A stretch of 64,000 bases of DNA. Source: Hydrogenophaga sp. GTDB lineage: Bacteria; Pseudomonadota; Gammaproteobacteria; Burkholderiales; Burkholderiaceae_C. Every line of letters begins with the position of its first letter. Positions within the stretch are counted from its first letter, which is position 1. The position numbers were made by a program, and so were the translations under genes. The stretch lies in assembly GCA_016741995.1 (NCBI GenBank), contig JACVCO010000002.1, positions 1 through 64,000 of the forward strand, read 5' to 3'. This document shows positions 1 to 11,603 of the stretch, piece after piece. The notes beneath the pieces were generated by a model. It saw nothing but the letters and a program-made list of their open reading frames with translations, made no database searches and was not told where the DNA came from.

Positions 1-468
1 GCGCAGGCCCTGCTGGTGGCTTTCGCGGACGAAGCGGCTCAGGGCCTCGCGCGCCTCGTCGGTGCGCAGGCCGTGCAGGTCGACCGCGGCCTGGATCGCC
101 CAGCGCCCCTCGCGCAGCTTGCGCACCACGTCGGGCCCGAGGCCGGGCCGACGGTAGCTCAGCAGTTCGTCGGTATGCAGCAGGGTCTCGACGTCGAATT
201 CGTCGGACAGCGCCTCGCGCATCACGGCGGCTTCGTCGCGCTCGCGTTGCAGGGGGCGGGGCTCGGGGGCCGGGCGGCGCGCGAACTCGGCGCGCCAGTG
301 GGCGGGCAGGCGCTGCACCGGCCCGATGGCGATCTCGAACAGGCGCCGTTCGCGTTCCCGGCGGGCCGCGGCCAGGCGTTCGGCCTCGCGCTCGGCGATC
401 TCGCGCGCGCGGCGCTCGGCCAGCGCGTTGCGGATGGCCTTGAGTTCGCCGAGGGTGGTCGCCTTCAT
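1..468 (-). CDS. Smr/MutS-family domain protein, C-terminus cut by window edge
   Basis: The reading frame starts at ATG 468 and is open to base 1, so about 156 residues are visible and the C-terminus lies outside the window. The N-terminal third (residues about 15-45) is an Arg/Glu/Ala-rich helix. A DLHGL motif, the hallmark of the Smr domain, lies near residue 135 and is followed by the DEAREAL helix. Stand-alone Smr proteins (YdaL/SmrA type) are nickase-like nucleases in the families studied; the substrate of this one is not known. It reads in the same direction as radC, 44 bp downstream of radC's stop, so the two may be co-transcribed. Confidence 0.8.
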   Translation of the reverse strand, partial: MKATTLGELKAIRNALAERRAREIAEREAERLAAARRERERRLFEIAIGPVQRLPAHWRAEFARRPAPEPRPLQRERDEAAVMREALSDEFDVETLLHTDELLSYRRPGLGPDVVRKLREGRWAIQAAVDLHGLRTDEAREALSRFVRESHQQGLR

Positions 469-512
469 AGCCCGCCATTGTCGGGCGGCGCGCCGGCCGC
501 GGCGGCCCCGGC

Positions 513-1205
513 TCAGAGAAGCCCGAGTTGCGCGAAGGAGGCGGCCCGCTCGCGCGTGACCACGATGTGATCGAGCACTTTCACGCCCACCAGCGCCAGC
601 GCATCGCACAGGCTGCGCGTGAGCGCCATGTCGGCCGGCGAGGGCTCGGCCAGGCCGCTGGGGTGGTTGTGCGCCAGCACCACGGCCGCGGCCTGGTGGT
701 GCAGGGCACGCAGCACCACCTCGCGCGGGTACACGCTGGCCTGGTTCACGGTGCCGCGAAACAGTTCTTCGAAGGCGATCAGGCGGTGCTGGCTGTCGAG
801 CAGCAACAGCGCGAACACCTCGTGCGGCCGGTCGCCGAGCTGCAGGCGCAGGAAATCGGCCGCGGCTTGCGGGTCGTTGAGCAGGGCGCGCTGGCGCAGC
901 GGCTGGGCCAGCGCGCGGCGTGCGATCTCCATCACCGCCGCGATCTCGGCGCGTTTGGCCAGCCCCAGGCCCTTGACGGTCTTGAGCTCGCTGGCGTCGG
1001 CATTGAGCAGGCCCGCCAGGCCACCGAAGGCGTCCAGCAGTTCCTGCGCGAGCTGCAGCACGTGTTTGCCCGCCAGGCCGGTGCGCAGCAGCAGCGCGAG
1101 CAGCTCGGTGTCGCTCAGGGCGGCGGGGCCGCGCGCGAGCAGTTTCTCGCGCGGGCGGACTTCACTGGGCAGGCCCTTGGGCCCGGCCTGTTGGTGGCTT
1201 TGCAT
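513..1205 (-). CDS. radC: RadC-family JAB-domain protein
   Basis: 230 residues, the usual RadC length. Residues about 15-100 form a helix-hairpin-helix region ([12 protein letters not shown]). The C-terminal half carries the JAB/MPN metal motif HNHPSG followed by S and D (HxH-x7-S-x2-D) and a preceding conserved Glu. Despite the name, RadC proteins have no proven role in radiation repair, and the JAB fold suggests a metal-dependent hydrolase. The start ATG 1205 gives the usual N-terminus; the frame stays open upstream but only antisense to fkpB. It is divergent from fkpB-ispH, with 63 bp between the starts. Confidence 0.9.
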   Translation of the reverse strand: MQSHQQAGPKGLPSEVRPREKLLARGPAALSDTELLALLLRTGLAGKHVLQLAQELLDAFGGLAGLLNADASELKTVKGLGLAKRAEIAAVMEIARRALAQPLRQRALLNDPQAAADFLRLQLGDRPHEVFALLLLDSQHRLIAFEELFRGTVNQASVYPREVVLRALHHQAAAVVLAHNHPSGLAEPSPADMALTRSLCDALALVGVKVLDHIVVTRERAASFAQLGLL

Positions 1206-1268
1206 GTGTTTGCTCCCGGGGTCGGGGGCGGTTTCTACAATACGCGGTTCACGTATCCCCCCGGCCCC

Positions 1269-3993
<2,725 letters not shown>

Positions 3994-4001
3994 GCCCCTT
4001 T

Positions 4002-4029
4002 CGCCGCGGGCGGGTGCGGCCCCGCGGCG
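4002..4029 (+). terminator. Possible terminator hairpin after serS
   Basis: A perfect 9-bp GC stem (CGCCGCGGG / CCCGCGGCG) with a 10-nt loop begins 8 bases after the serS stop. No T-run follows, so it is not a classical intrinsic terminator. It could be an mRNA 3'-end stabiliser or a Rho-assisted stop. Confidence 0.4.
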
Positions 4030-4239
4030 CAACGCTTGCTTACCGTTGTCACCGCCCTGCAGCGGTGGCTTTCCGTTCGTCCTTGAAAACGCACCGCCCG
4101 GCGTTGCATGGTCGGCCTGCTACTTTTGTCATAGCGATAGTCCCGCCCCGATGGACGTGGCTTGGTGACGCCCCAGCGGCTGACGCGCCCTTCCGATGCA
4201 GTAGCCCACGACGGCCCACGGGTCAGGAAGGACGTCTCC

Positions 4240-6510
4240 ATGAGCAGCTTGGTTCGGCATGCCATTGCCCGCAGGCCCGTTGCGCGAGCCGCGGCAATGA
4301 GCGCTTTGCTGGCCCTGGCGTTGATCGGTTGTGGCGGCGGGGGCGGTGGCCAGCCGGCCGCCACGGCCGAAGCGCCCGCCACCACGCCGCCGCCCACCAC
4401 GGGCACGCCGGGTGGCAACCCCGGCAACGGCGGTGTGCAGCCGCCGGACCTGCCGGCGCCGTCGAACCCGCCCGTGGCGGGCGACCCCAGCCTCAACCCC
4501 GTGCCGCTGTTCCCCGCCGGCACCGAGGTGGCCGAGCGCCTGCAATGGACCGAAGCCGACGGCACCCTGGTCACGCTGATGGGCGCGCGGCCCACCGAGC
4601 GCCATGCACGCGAGCGCGGTGAACCCTGGGACGCACCGGACACCGGCCCGGGCCGCTACTTCACCTTCCCCTCGTTCTATTTCCAGAACCGCACCTTCGG
4701 GCTCGAGATCCGCGACGAGGTGCCTGCGGGCCGCCAGAAGATCACCGTCATCCTGCACGTCAACGACGGCACCTTCGACGGCACCACCTTCAGCCTCTTC
4801 CGCAACATCCTCAACCCCGAGGTGCGCGATTTCGGCTGGTCGCTCAACTACGGCTTCAACAACCCCGCAGAAGGCAACCAGCCGATCTGCCACGCCGGCC
4901 AGCGCACCTGCTCGATGAGCTTCAGCTCGAACTGGCGCACCAGCCCGCACAGCGCGCTGAAGATCGGCGACAAGATCGAGCTGGCCCCCGCGCCGCGCCT
5001 GGCGCGCAACGCCGCGGGCAGCGCGGCCATCGACGGCGGCGGCTCGCGCTACTACTCCTTCGAGCAGCTCTACGTGGTGGGCGTCGGCCTGCGCGCCTGG
5101 TACGGCGTCGCGCCCAACCTCGATTCCGAACCCATCCCCGATCACGCGCTGCTCGGTGGCCACGCGAGCGTGTCCTACAACTACTCGGAAGAACCGATGC
5201 GCGGGTTCCAGCAGATGGCCAACAACATCGGCATCCTCAATACCAAGCGCTTCGTGGAGGGGCGGCGGCTGTTCCACACCTCCTTCATCGACGGCCGCCA
5301 TTCGGAACACGAGGGCGACAACCCGGTCTTCTCCGCGCACGTCGGGCAGGTCGGGCCGCGCTTCCAGCAGGCGTCGTGCATTGCCTGCCACGGCTTCAAC
5401 GGGCGCGGCCCCGCCGCGCGCATCGGCAGCCCGTTGCTCACCAGCGCCGTGGTGCTGGGCGTGCCCGACGCGCAGGGCCGGCGTGCGCCGGACCCGGTCT
5501 ACGGTTTCAACCTCCAGCAGAACCGCCGCGATGCCGCCCTGCCTGATCAGTCGATGCTGCTGGACAGCTTTCAGCGGGAAACGCGCACGCTGCCCGGTGG
5601 CGAGGTGGTGGAGCTGGTCAAACCCGTGTACCGCTTTGCCGCAGCCGCACCGGTGAACCATTCCGTGCGCCAGCCGCCGCAGGTCATCGGCCTGGGCCTG
5701 CTCGAGGCCGTGCCCGAAGCCACCATCCTGGCTCTGGCCGACCCCACCGACGCGAACGGCGACGGCATTCGCGGCCGCGCCAATTTGGTGACGGACCCCG
5801 AAACCGGTGAACTGCGCCTCGGCCGTTTCGGCTGGAAGGCGTCCAAGGCCAGCCTGCGCCACCAGGTGGGCGAGGCCCTGGTCAACGACATGGGCGTCAC
5901 CAGCCCGGTGTACCCGCGGCGCGAATGCCAGCGTGGCGCGGGCGACTGCCACACCGCGGCGGGCGCCACCCACGTGAGCGAGCGCGAGCTGCAGCGGCTG
6001 AGCCACTACCTCGCGTTGATCGGTGTGCCCGCGCAGCGCAGCCTGCGCAGCGGCTACCCGGCGGGCATTCGCGTTTCACCCGAGCACGACGTGCAACCCG
6101 ACCAGATCGCGCGTGGCCGCACGCTGTTCGCCGCGAGCCAGTGCGTGGCCTGCCACACGCCGCAGCTCAGAACGGGCAACACGCACCCCTTCGAGGAACT
6201 GCGTGGCCAGACCATCCGCCCCTACACCAACCTGCTGCTGCACGACATGGGCCCGGGCCTGGCGGACAACGTGAAGGAGGGCGTGGCCGAAGGCCGCTAC
6301 TGGCGCACCGCGCCGCTGTGGGGCCTGGGCTCGCTGCCCGCGGTGCAGGGCGGCGAGGCCAACGTGCGCTATCTGCACGACGGCCGCGCCCGCACCCTGA
6401 ACGAAGCGATCCTCTGGCACGACGGCGAAGCGGCCACCAGCCGCCAGCGCTTCGAGTCGCTCTCGCGCGACGACAGGCAGGCCCTGCTGGCGTTCCTGAA
6501 GTCGCTTTGA
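4240..6510 (+). CDS. Diheme DUF1111 (thiol oxidoreductase-like) lipoprotein with long N-terminal extension
   Basis: 756 residues. ATG 4240 is chosen because it has an AGGAAGG ribosome site upstream and gives a lipoprotein signal ending LIGC-G, followed by a Gly/Pro/Thr linker to about residue 75. Two CXXCH haem c sites are present: CIACH at residue 380 and CVACH at residue 635. The segments between and around them (DANGDGIRGR, LGRFGWKA, HDMGPGL) match DUF1111 di-haem oxidoreductases, which are MauG/peroxidase-like. The family is usually about 450-500 residues, so residues about 75-350 are extra, with a strand-rich VILHVNDGTFDG region I do not recognise. Expected location is the periplasmic face, membrane-anchored. 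The substrate is unknown. Confidence 0.8.
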   Translation: MSSLVRHAIARRPVARAAAMSALLALALIGCGGGGGGQPAATAEAPATTPPPTTGTPGGNPGNGGVQPPDLPAPSNPPVAGDPSLNPVPLFPAGTEVAERLQWTEADGTLVTLMGARPTERHARERGEPWDAPDTGPGRYFTFPSFYFQNRTFGLEIRDEVPAGRQKITVILHVNDGTFDGTTFSLFRNILNPEVRDFGWSLNYGFNNPAEGNQPICHAGQRTCSMSFSSNWRTSPHSALKIGDKIELAPAPRLARNAAGSAAIDGGGSRYYSFEQLYVVGVGLRAWYGVAPNLDSEPIPDHALLGGHASVSYNYSEEPMRGFQQMANNIGILNTKRFVEGRRLFHTSFIDGRHSEHEGDNPVFSAHVGQVGPRFQQASCIACHGFNGRGPAARIGSPLLTSAVVLGVPDAQGRRAPDPVYGFNLQQNRRDAALPDQSMLLDSFQRETRTLPGGEVVELVKPVYRFAAAAPVNHSVRQPPQVIGLGLLEAVPEATILALADPTDANGDGIRGRANLVTDPETGELRLGRFGWKASKASLRHQVGEALVNDMGVTSPVYPRRECQRGAGDCHTAAGATHVSERELQRLSHYLALIGVPAQRSLRSGYPAGIRVSPEHDVQPDQIARGRTLFAASQCVACHTPQLRTGNTHPFEELRGQTIRPYTNLLLHDMGPGLADNVKEGVAEGRYWRTAPLWGLGSLPAVQGGEANVRYLHDGRARTLNEAILWHDGEAATSRQRFESLSRDDRQALLAFLKSL

Positions 6511-6538
6511 CCTGTGCGTTGCGGCCGACGGGCCGCAG

Positions 6539-6565
6539 CAAAACAAAAGCCCCGCGGTGCGGGGC
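6539..6565 (-). terminator. Intrinsic terminator of tRNA-Ser
   Basis: The stem GCCCCGC / GCGGGGC (loop of 3) lies at 6549-6565, and on the minus strand it is followed by TTTTGTTTT. It starts 10 bases past the 3' CCA of the tRNA gene, so it ends that transcript. Confidence 0.8.
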
Positions 6566-6575
6566 CTGGTGTTTC

Positions 6576-6667
6576 TGGCGGAGAGAGAGGGATTCGAACC
6601 CTCGGTACAGGAGAACCTGTACGCCGGATTTCGAATCCGGTGCATTCGACCACTCTGCCATCTCTCC
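6576..6667 (-). tRNA. tRNA-Ser (anticodon CGA)
   Basis: A 92-nt cloverleaf with a 7-bp acceptor stem GGAGAGA/TCTCTCC, discriminator G and an encoded CCA. The anticodon arm is CCGGA-TTCGAAA-TCCGG, giving anticodon CGA, which reads UCG. The long variable arm (GTACAGG..CCTGTAC) is typical of class II tRNA-Ser, and the T-arm has GGTTCGAATCC. UCG is expected to be a frequent Ser codon in this GC-rich genome. Confidence 0.97.
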
Positions 6668-6768
6668 GTGTCGAAGCCCGCGATTCTAGCAGGCCGCCGT
6701 CTTCGGGTTTCGCCTGCGCAGCGCCCTCATCGGCCGGTGCGACAATGCGCCCGCAGCCGACCCACCTC

Positions 6769-8202
6769 ATGCTCGTCGACACCCAGCCCGCCACGCACCA
6801 ACACGCACCCGCCGCCCCCGAAGTGCGGGATGCCTGGGTCGATGCCCAGTTGATCGGCGTGTTGATGGACAACGTGGGGCCGACGGTGGTGGCCGCCGCG
6901 ATGGCCGTGCCGCTGCTGGTGTTCCTGATGGCGGGCGAGGTCTGGACACCGGGCCTGGTGGTCTGGACGGTGGCGATCCTCGGCATGCTGGTGTTCCGCT
7001 ACCGCCTGATCAGTCTCTACCGGCTGCGCCACGACAGCGTCGAAGGCCCGCAGCGCCAGGCGTTCATCGACAAGTACCGCTGGACCTGGCTGGCCGTGTC
7101 GCTGCTGTGGGGCGGCCCGGTGGCGCTGAGCTACCTGCAGGCGGGGTTCATCACGCAGTTCGCCTGCGGCTTGCTGGTGCTGGGGCAGGGGCTGTTCACG
7201 CTCAATTCCTACAGCGCCTATCTGCCGGTCTTTCGTTCGTTCACGCACGGGCTCACGGGCTCGGTGATGGTGGGCCTGTTCATCGGCGCGGGCATGCACA
7301 GCGGCGAGGCCGACGTGGTGCGCACCACGGTGATCTTCGTGGCGCTGCTGCTGGCGTTCTGGGTGCTGTTGCTCATGGCCGGCGTTCGTTTGCACCGCGT
7401 GCACCGCGCCAGTTTCGAACTGCAGTTCTCCAACCAGGAACTGATCGATTCGCTCACGTTGCAGACGCGGGCCTCGCTGCGCGCGGTGTCCACCAAGAAC
7501 CGGTTCCTGGCCTCGGCCGCGCACGATCTGCGCCAACCGGTGCACGCGCTCAGCCTCTACGCCGACTGGCTGGCCAGCGAGCCCGAGATGGCGCGCGACA
7601 TCGCGCCGCGCATCCTGCAGTCCACCCGCGCCATCAACGAGCTGTTCGACTCGCTGTTCGACCTCACGCGCATCGACGCCGGCAACTACAAGGTGCGGCT
7701 GCAGCACGTGGACGTGCGCAAATTGTTCGCCGACATCGTGCTGCAGTTCGAGCCGGTGGCCGCGGGCAAGCAGCTTCAGTTGCGCACCCGCGCGCGGCCG
7801 ATCACGCTGTGGTCCGATCCGGTGGTGCTGCGCCGCATCCTGGGCAACCTGGTGTCCAACGCCTTGCGCCACACGCAGCGCGGTGGCGTGCTGATCGCGC
7901 TGCGCCAGCGCCAGGACATGATCGTCTTCGAGGTGTGGGACACGGGCGTGGGCATTGCGCGCGAGCACCAGCAGGCGATCTTCCAGGAGTTCTTCCGCGT
8001 CTCGCAGCACCAGGGCACGGAGGACAGCCTGGGCCTGGGGCTGACCATCGTGTCCAAGCTGTCGGCCCTGATGGGCTACCAGCTCGCGCTGCAATCGGAG
8101 GCGAACCGGGGCAGCGTGTTCCGCGTGATGCTGCCGGCTTACACGCAGCAGGCACCGGGCGAGCGCCCGCAGCCGACGGTGGTTCAGGCGCCCGCGGCCT
8201 GA
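6769..8202 (+). CDS. Membrane sensor histidine kinase
   Basis: About 477 residues. Hydrophobic segments between residues about 25 and 215 suggest five to six membrane helices with no large extracytoplasmic domain. The HisKA box has phospho-acceptor His near residue 252 (HDLRQPVHAL), the type common in orphan or hybrid kinases. The ATPase domain shows the N box (NLVSNALRHT), G1 (VWDTGVGI) and G2 (GLGLTIV). ATG 6769 is preferred to 6745 because GACAAT at 6741-6746 looks like a -10 box. The convergent LuxR-type regulator ends 19 bp away and is the obvious partner. Confidence 0.88.
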   Translation: MLVDTQPATHQHAPAAPEVRDAWVDAQLIGVLMDNVGPTVVAAAMAVPLLVFLMAGEVWTPGLVVWTVAILGMLVFRYRLISLYRLRHDSVEGPQRQAFIDKYRWTWLAVSLLWGGPVALSYLQAGFITQFACGLLVLGQGLFTLNSYSAYLPVFRSFTHGLTGSVMVGLFIGAGMHSGEADVVRTTVIFVALLLAFWVLLLMAGVRLHRVHRASFELQFSNQELIDSLTLQTRASLRAVSTKNRFLASAAHDLRQPVHALSLYADWLASEPEMARDIAPRILQSTRAINELFDSLFDLTRIDAGNYKVRLQHVDVRKLFADIVLQFEPVAAGKQLQLRTRARPITLWSDPVVLRRILGNLVSNALRHTQRGGVLIALRQRQDMIVFEVWDTGVGIAREHQQAIFQEFFRVSQHQGTEDSLGLGLTIVSKLSALMGYQLALQSEANRGSVFRVMLPAYTQQAPGERPQPTVVQAPAA

Positions 8203-8221
8203 ACCCGCAAGGCGGGCTGGA

Positions 8222-8815
8222 TCAGAGGTCGAGCAGGCCGGCGGTGCGGGCCAGGTGGCTGGCCTGCGAGCGGCTCTTGACGTTGAGGCGGCGGAACAGG
8301 CGCCACAGGTGCACCTTCACCGTGTGCTCGCTGATCTGCAGTTGCTCGGCGATGTCGCGGTTGGACAGGCCGCGGTCGAGCATCACGAGCAGCTGTTTCT
8401 GGCGCTTGGACAGCTTCTCGGGGATGGTGGGCGCGTTCTCGTCCTCGATTTCGTCGGCGAGGAATTCGCGCAGCACCTTGGCGATCTGGGCGGCGCCAGC
8501 GGATTTCTCCACATACGCATCGGCACCGGCCTCGCGGGCCAGGTCTTCGTAGTCGGACGAGGGTGAGGCCGACAGCACGATCAGCGAGGTGTCGGGCAGC
8601 ATCTGGCGGATCTCGCGCACGCCGGACACACCGTTGGTGTCGGGTAGCTTGAGATCGAGGCACACGAGTTCGGGTTCGCCGTGTTCGGCGATGGCCTTGC
8701 TCACCGAAGCCAGCCGCTCCAGTTCGACGACCTGGGTCGATGCGCGCAGGCGGCGCAGCAACATGACCACGGCCTCGCGCATCAGCGGATGATCGTCAAT
8801 GACAAAAATACTCAT
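8222..8815 (-). CDS. LuxR/NarL-type response regulator
   Basis: 197 residues. The receiver domain covers residues 1-120, with acidic pocket D7-D8, phospho-acceptor D54 (CLDLKLPD) and a conserved Lys in YVEKSAG. The LuxR-type HTH follows at about 135-195 (LSNRDIAEQLQISEHTVKVHL). It is a DNA-binding partner for the kinase on the opposite strand, inferred from convergent neighbourhood. The target genes are unknown. Confidence 0.9.
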   Translation of the reverse strand: MSIFVIDDHPLMREAVVMLLRRLRASTQVVELERLASVSKAIAEHGEPELVCLDLKLPDTNGVSGVREIRQMLPDTSLIVLSASPSSDYEDLAREAGADAYVEKSAGAAQIAKVLREFLADEIEDENAPTIPEKLSKRQKQLLVMLDRGLSNRDIAEQLQISEHTVKVHLWRLFRRLNVKSRSQASHLARTAGLLDL

Positions 8816-8959
8816 GTCGCAGGGCGCAGTTCATGATTTGGTTTGACAGCGCAGCATAAAGGCATTACTGCCATTTGGCGAGCCGTTCACGTCCCCCAAA
8901 AGGGGCGGGTTGCCATGCTGTTCGGCCGGGCGCGGATCAGCGCGGGATTGTGACCCAAT

Positions 8960-10261
8960 TCAGGCGGCGGCCTCGCGCAACGCGGTGAGCGCGAGCGTGA
9001 CGCGTTGCACATCCTCGGGCGCAATCAAGTGTTGTGCCATTGCATCGAGTGCAATCGATCCCTCCTGCTGGAGGCGTGCCATGGCTTGGGCGGCCTCGCG
9101 CGGGGCCGCGAAGCCGCGGCTTTGCAGCAGCAGGGCGCCCTTGGCGTCGGTGAGCTTGAAATAGAACAGGCCGTCTTTCTCGCGGTACTGCTTGAACACC
9201 GGCAGGGCCACCCTGGCGGTCTTGCCGGCCTCGCTCGCCGGCTCGGCGCGGGCGTCGAGCGCACGCAGACCCACGGCATGGCGCAGGCGCTGGGTGAACG
9301 GGGTGGCGATGGCGCGGGCTTTGGCGGCCCCCATCTTCAAGGTCTTCTCGATGCGCGCCGGGTCCTGGATCAGTGCGTCGTAGACCTCGCGCATGGGCGT
9401 GATCTCGCGGTCCAGGCGCTCGAACAGCAGCTGCTTGGCCTCGCCCCAGGCGATGCCGTCGGCATAAGCCCGGGCCAGGGCAGCGGTTTCTTCGGTGCTC
9501 GCGAAGGCCTGGTAGAGCTGGAACAGGGCCGAGCCCTCGGTGTCCTTGGGTTCGCCGGGCGCACGCGAGTCGGTGAGGATGCCCATGATGAGCTTGCGCA
9601 ACTGCTCGCGCGGCACGAACAACGGGATGGTGTTGTCGTAGCTCTTGCTCATCTTGCGGCCGTCCAGCCCGGGCAGGGTGGCCACGTGCTCCTCGATGGC
9701 GGCCTCGGGCAGGGTGAAGTGCTCGCCATAGAGGTGGTTGAAGCTGGACGCGATGTCGCGCGCCATCTCGATGTGCTGGATCTGGTCGCGCCCCACGGGC
9801 ACCTGGTGGGCGTTGAACATCAGGATGTCGGCCGCCATCAGCACCGGGTACATGAAGAGGCCGGCGGTCACGCCGTCGTCGGGCTCGGTGCCGGCTTCGG
9901 TGTTCTTGTCGACCGAGGCCTTGTAGGCGTGGGCGCGGTTGAGCAGGCCCTTGCCGGTGACGCAGGTGAGCATCCAGGTGAGCTCTGGGATCTCGGGGAT
10001 GTCGGACTGGCGATAGAACGTGACCTTTTCGGGGTCGAGCCCGCAGGCCAGCCAGGTGGCCGCGATCTCCAGCGTGGAGCGCTGCACGCGCGCCGGGTCG
10101 CCGCCGGTCTTGATGAGGGCGTGGTAGTCGGCCAGGAAGTAGAAGCTCTCGACACCGGGCAGGCGGCTGGCGCGCACCGTGGGGCGCACGGCGCCCACGT
10201 AGTTGCCCAGGTGGGGCGTGCCCGAGGTGGTGATGCCGGTGAGGACGCGTTGCGTTTTCAT
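8960..10261 (-). CDS. trpS: Tryptophanyl-tRNA synthetase with C-terminal extension
   Basis: 433 residues, against about 335 for most bacterial TrpS. The class I catalytic core has TSGTPHLGNYVG (HIGH-type motif) at the N-terminus and KMSKS (GRKMSKSYDN) at about residue 200. The extra C-terminal region of about 90 residues contains DGLFYFKLTDAKG and LLLQSRGFAA, which resembles a YegP/DUF1508-like beta unit. I recall similar long TrpS proteins in other Burkholderiales. It is the last gene of the leftward cluster beginning with rnm, 11 bp after the M50 protease gene. Confidence 0.95.
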   Translation of the reverse strand: MKTQRVLTGITTSGTPHLGNYVGAVRPTVRASRLPGVESFYFLADYHALIKTGGDPARVQRSTLEIAATWLACGLDPEKVTFYRQSDIPEIPELTWMLTCVTGKGLLNRAHAYKASVDKNTEAGTEPDDGVTAGLFMYPVLMAADILMFNAHQVPVGRDQIQHIEMARDIASSFNHLYGEHFTLPEAAIEEHVATLPGLDGRKMSKSYDNTIPLFVPREQLRKLIMGILTDSRAPGEPKDTEGSALFQLYQAFASTEETAALARAYADGIAWGEAKQLLFERLDREITPMREVYDALIQDPARIEKTLKMGAAKARAIATPFTQRLRHAVGLRALDARAEPASEAGKTARVALPVFKQYREKDGLFYFKLTDAKGALLLQSRGFAAPREAAQAMARLQQEGSIALDAMAQHLIAPEDVQRVTLALTALREAAA

Positions 10262-10272
10262 TCGATGCGGGT

Positions 10273-10941
10273 TCAGAGCAGAAGCAGTCGCAGGGGGGTG
10301 AGCAACCATTCGATGGCGTGGCCGGTCACGCCCATGAGCGGACGCAGCCAGAGGTTGCCCACGATGCCGGTGACCACCAGCGCCAGGACGATGAAGAAAC
10401 CATAGGGTTCGATGCGCGAGAACGCGTCGGCCTGCCGCGCCGGCAGCAGCCCGACCACGATGCGCCCGCCATCGAGCGGCGGCAGCGGGAACAGGTTGAA
10501 GGCGAACATCACCAGGTTGACGATGAAGCCGGCCCGGCACATCTCGAGCCAGAAGCGTTCGCTCACGCCACTGGCCAGCAGCACGTAGAGCAGCAGCAGC
10601 CACAGCGCGGCCTGCAGCAGGTTGGATGCGGGGCCGGCGAGCGCCACCCAGATCATGTCGCGCCTGGGGTGGCGCAGCCGCCCGAAGTTGACGGGCACCG
10701 GCTTGGCGTAACCGAACAGGAAGGCGCCCGCCGTGGCGAAGTACAGCAGCAGCGGCATGGCGATCGTGCCCAGCGGGTCGATGTGCTTGGCCGGGTTGAG
10801 CGTGACACGCCCGAGCTGCCAGGCCGTGGGGTCGCCGAAGTGGCGCGCCACGTAGCCGTGCGCGGCCTCGTGCAGGGTGATCGCGAACAGCACCGGCAGG
10901 GCGTAGATCGCGACCGTCTGGGCGATGAGGGCAATGTCCAT
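10273..10941 (-). CDS. M50 (site-2 protease-like) membrane metalloprotease
   Basis: 222 residues with five to six hydrophobic segments. The zinc motif HEAAH lies in the first membrane segment (residues about 24-28). The second metal motif appears as PLPPLDGGR near residue 155, in a conserved NxxPxPPLDGG context. No PDZ domain is present, as in the small SREBP_S2P-like branch. It would cleave peptide bonds inside the membrane; the substrate is unknown. It sits between yciO and trpS in a tight leftward cluster, a placement common in betaproteobacteria. Confidence 0.9.
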   Translation of the reverse strand: MDIALIAQTVAIYALPVLFAITLHEAAHGYVARHFGDPTAWQLGRVTLNPAKHIDPLGTIAMPLLLYFATAGAFLFGYAKPVPVNFGRLRHPRRDMIWVALAGPASNLLQAALWLLLLYVLLASGVSERFWLEMCRAGFIVNLVMFAFNLFPLPPLDGGRIVVGLLPARQADAFSRIEPYGFFIVLALVVTGIVGNLWLRPLMGVTGHAIEWLLTPLRLLLL

Positions 10942-10964
10942 CGGCGGATTGTCCCAGACGGGGG

Positions 10965-11600
10965 TCAGAGCCCCAGCGGGGCCAGCGCGCCCTGGCCCTG
11001 GCGCACCACCTCGGGCTCGCCGCCCGTGCCCATGGGCACGAGGTCGAGCACGGTGGTGGGTTCGAGTGCGCAGGCACCGGCGTCGATCACCGCATCCACC
11101 TCGTGCTGCAGGCGATCGCGGATGGCTTCGGGGTCGTTGAGCGGGTGCGCTTCGCCCGGCAGGATGAGCGTGGTGGCCAGCAGTGCGGCGCCGTGGGCTT
11201 CGAGCAGGTCCAGCAGCGCGCGGTGCTCGGGCACGCGCAGGCCGATGGTCTTGCGCGACGGGTGGCTCACGCGGCGCGGCACTTCCTTGCTGGCTTCGAG
11301 GATGAAGGTGTAGGGCCCGGGCGTGGCGAGCTTGAGCAGGCGGTACTGGCGGTTGTCCACCTTGGCGTAGCTCGCGAGCTCGCTCAGGTCGCGGCACAGC
11401 AGCGTGAGGTGGTGCTTGTCGTCCACCCGGCGGATGCGGCGCAGGCGGTCGGCCGCGGCCTTGTCGTCCAGGTGGCAGGCCAGGGCGTAGCTCGAATCGG
11501 TGGGCACGGCGATCACGCCGCCGCGCTGCAGCAGCGCCACCGCCTGCTTGAGCAGGCGCGGTTGCGGGTTGTCGGGGTGCACGCTGAAGAGCTGGGACAT
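10965..11600 (-). CDS. yciO: Sua5/YciO/YrdC-family protein
   Basis: 211 residues. The YrdC fold signature is visible: GGVIAVPTDSSYALAC near the N-terminus, KHHLTLLCRDLSELA in the middle, and RVPEHRAL. The family makes threonylcarbamoyl-AMP for tRNA t6A synthesis, but the YciO branch, which this matches best by length and by its link to an rnm/yciV gene, has weak activity in E. coli. An essential TsaC paralogue elsewhere is therefore likely. It lies 3 bp upstream of the DMT permease stop in transcription order. Confidence 0.85.
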   Translation of the reverse strand: MSQLFSVHPDNPQPRLLKQAVALLQRGGVIAVPTDSSYALACHLDDKAAADRLRRIRRVDDKHHLTLLCRDLSELASYAKVDNRQYRLLKLATPGPYTFILEASKEVPRRVSHPSRKTIGLRVPEHRALLDLLEAHGAALLATTLILPGEAHPLNDPEAIRDRLQHEVDAVIDAGACALEPTTVLDLVPMGTGGEPEVVRQGQGALAPLGL

Positions 11601-11603
11601 GGC

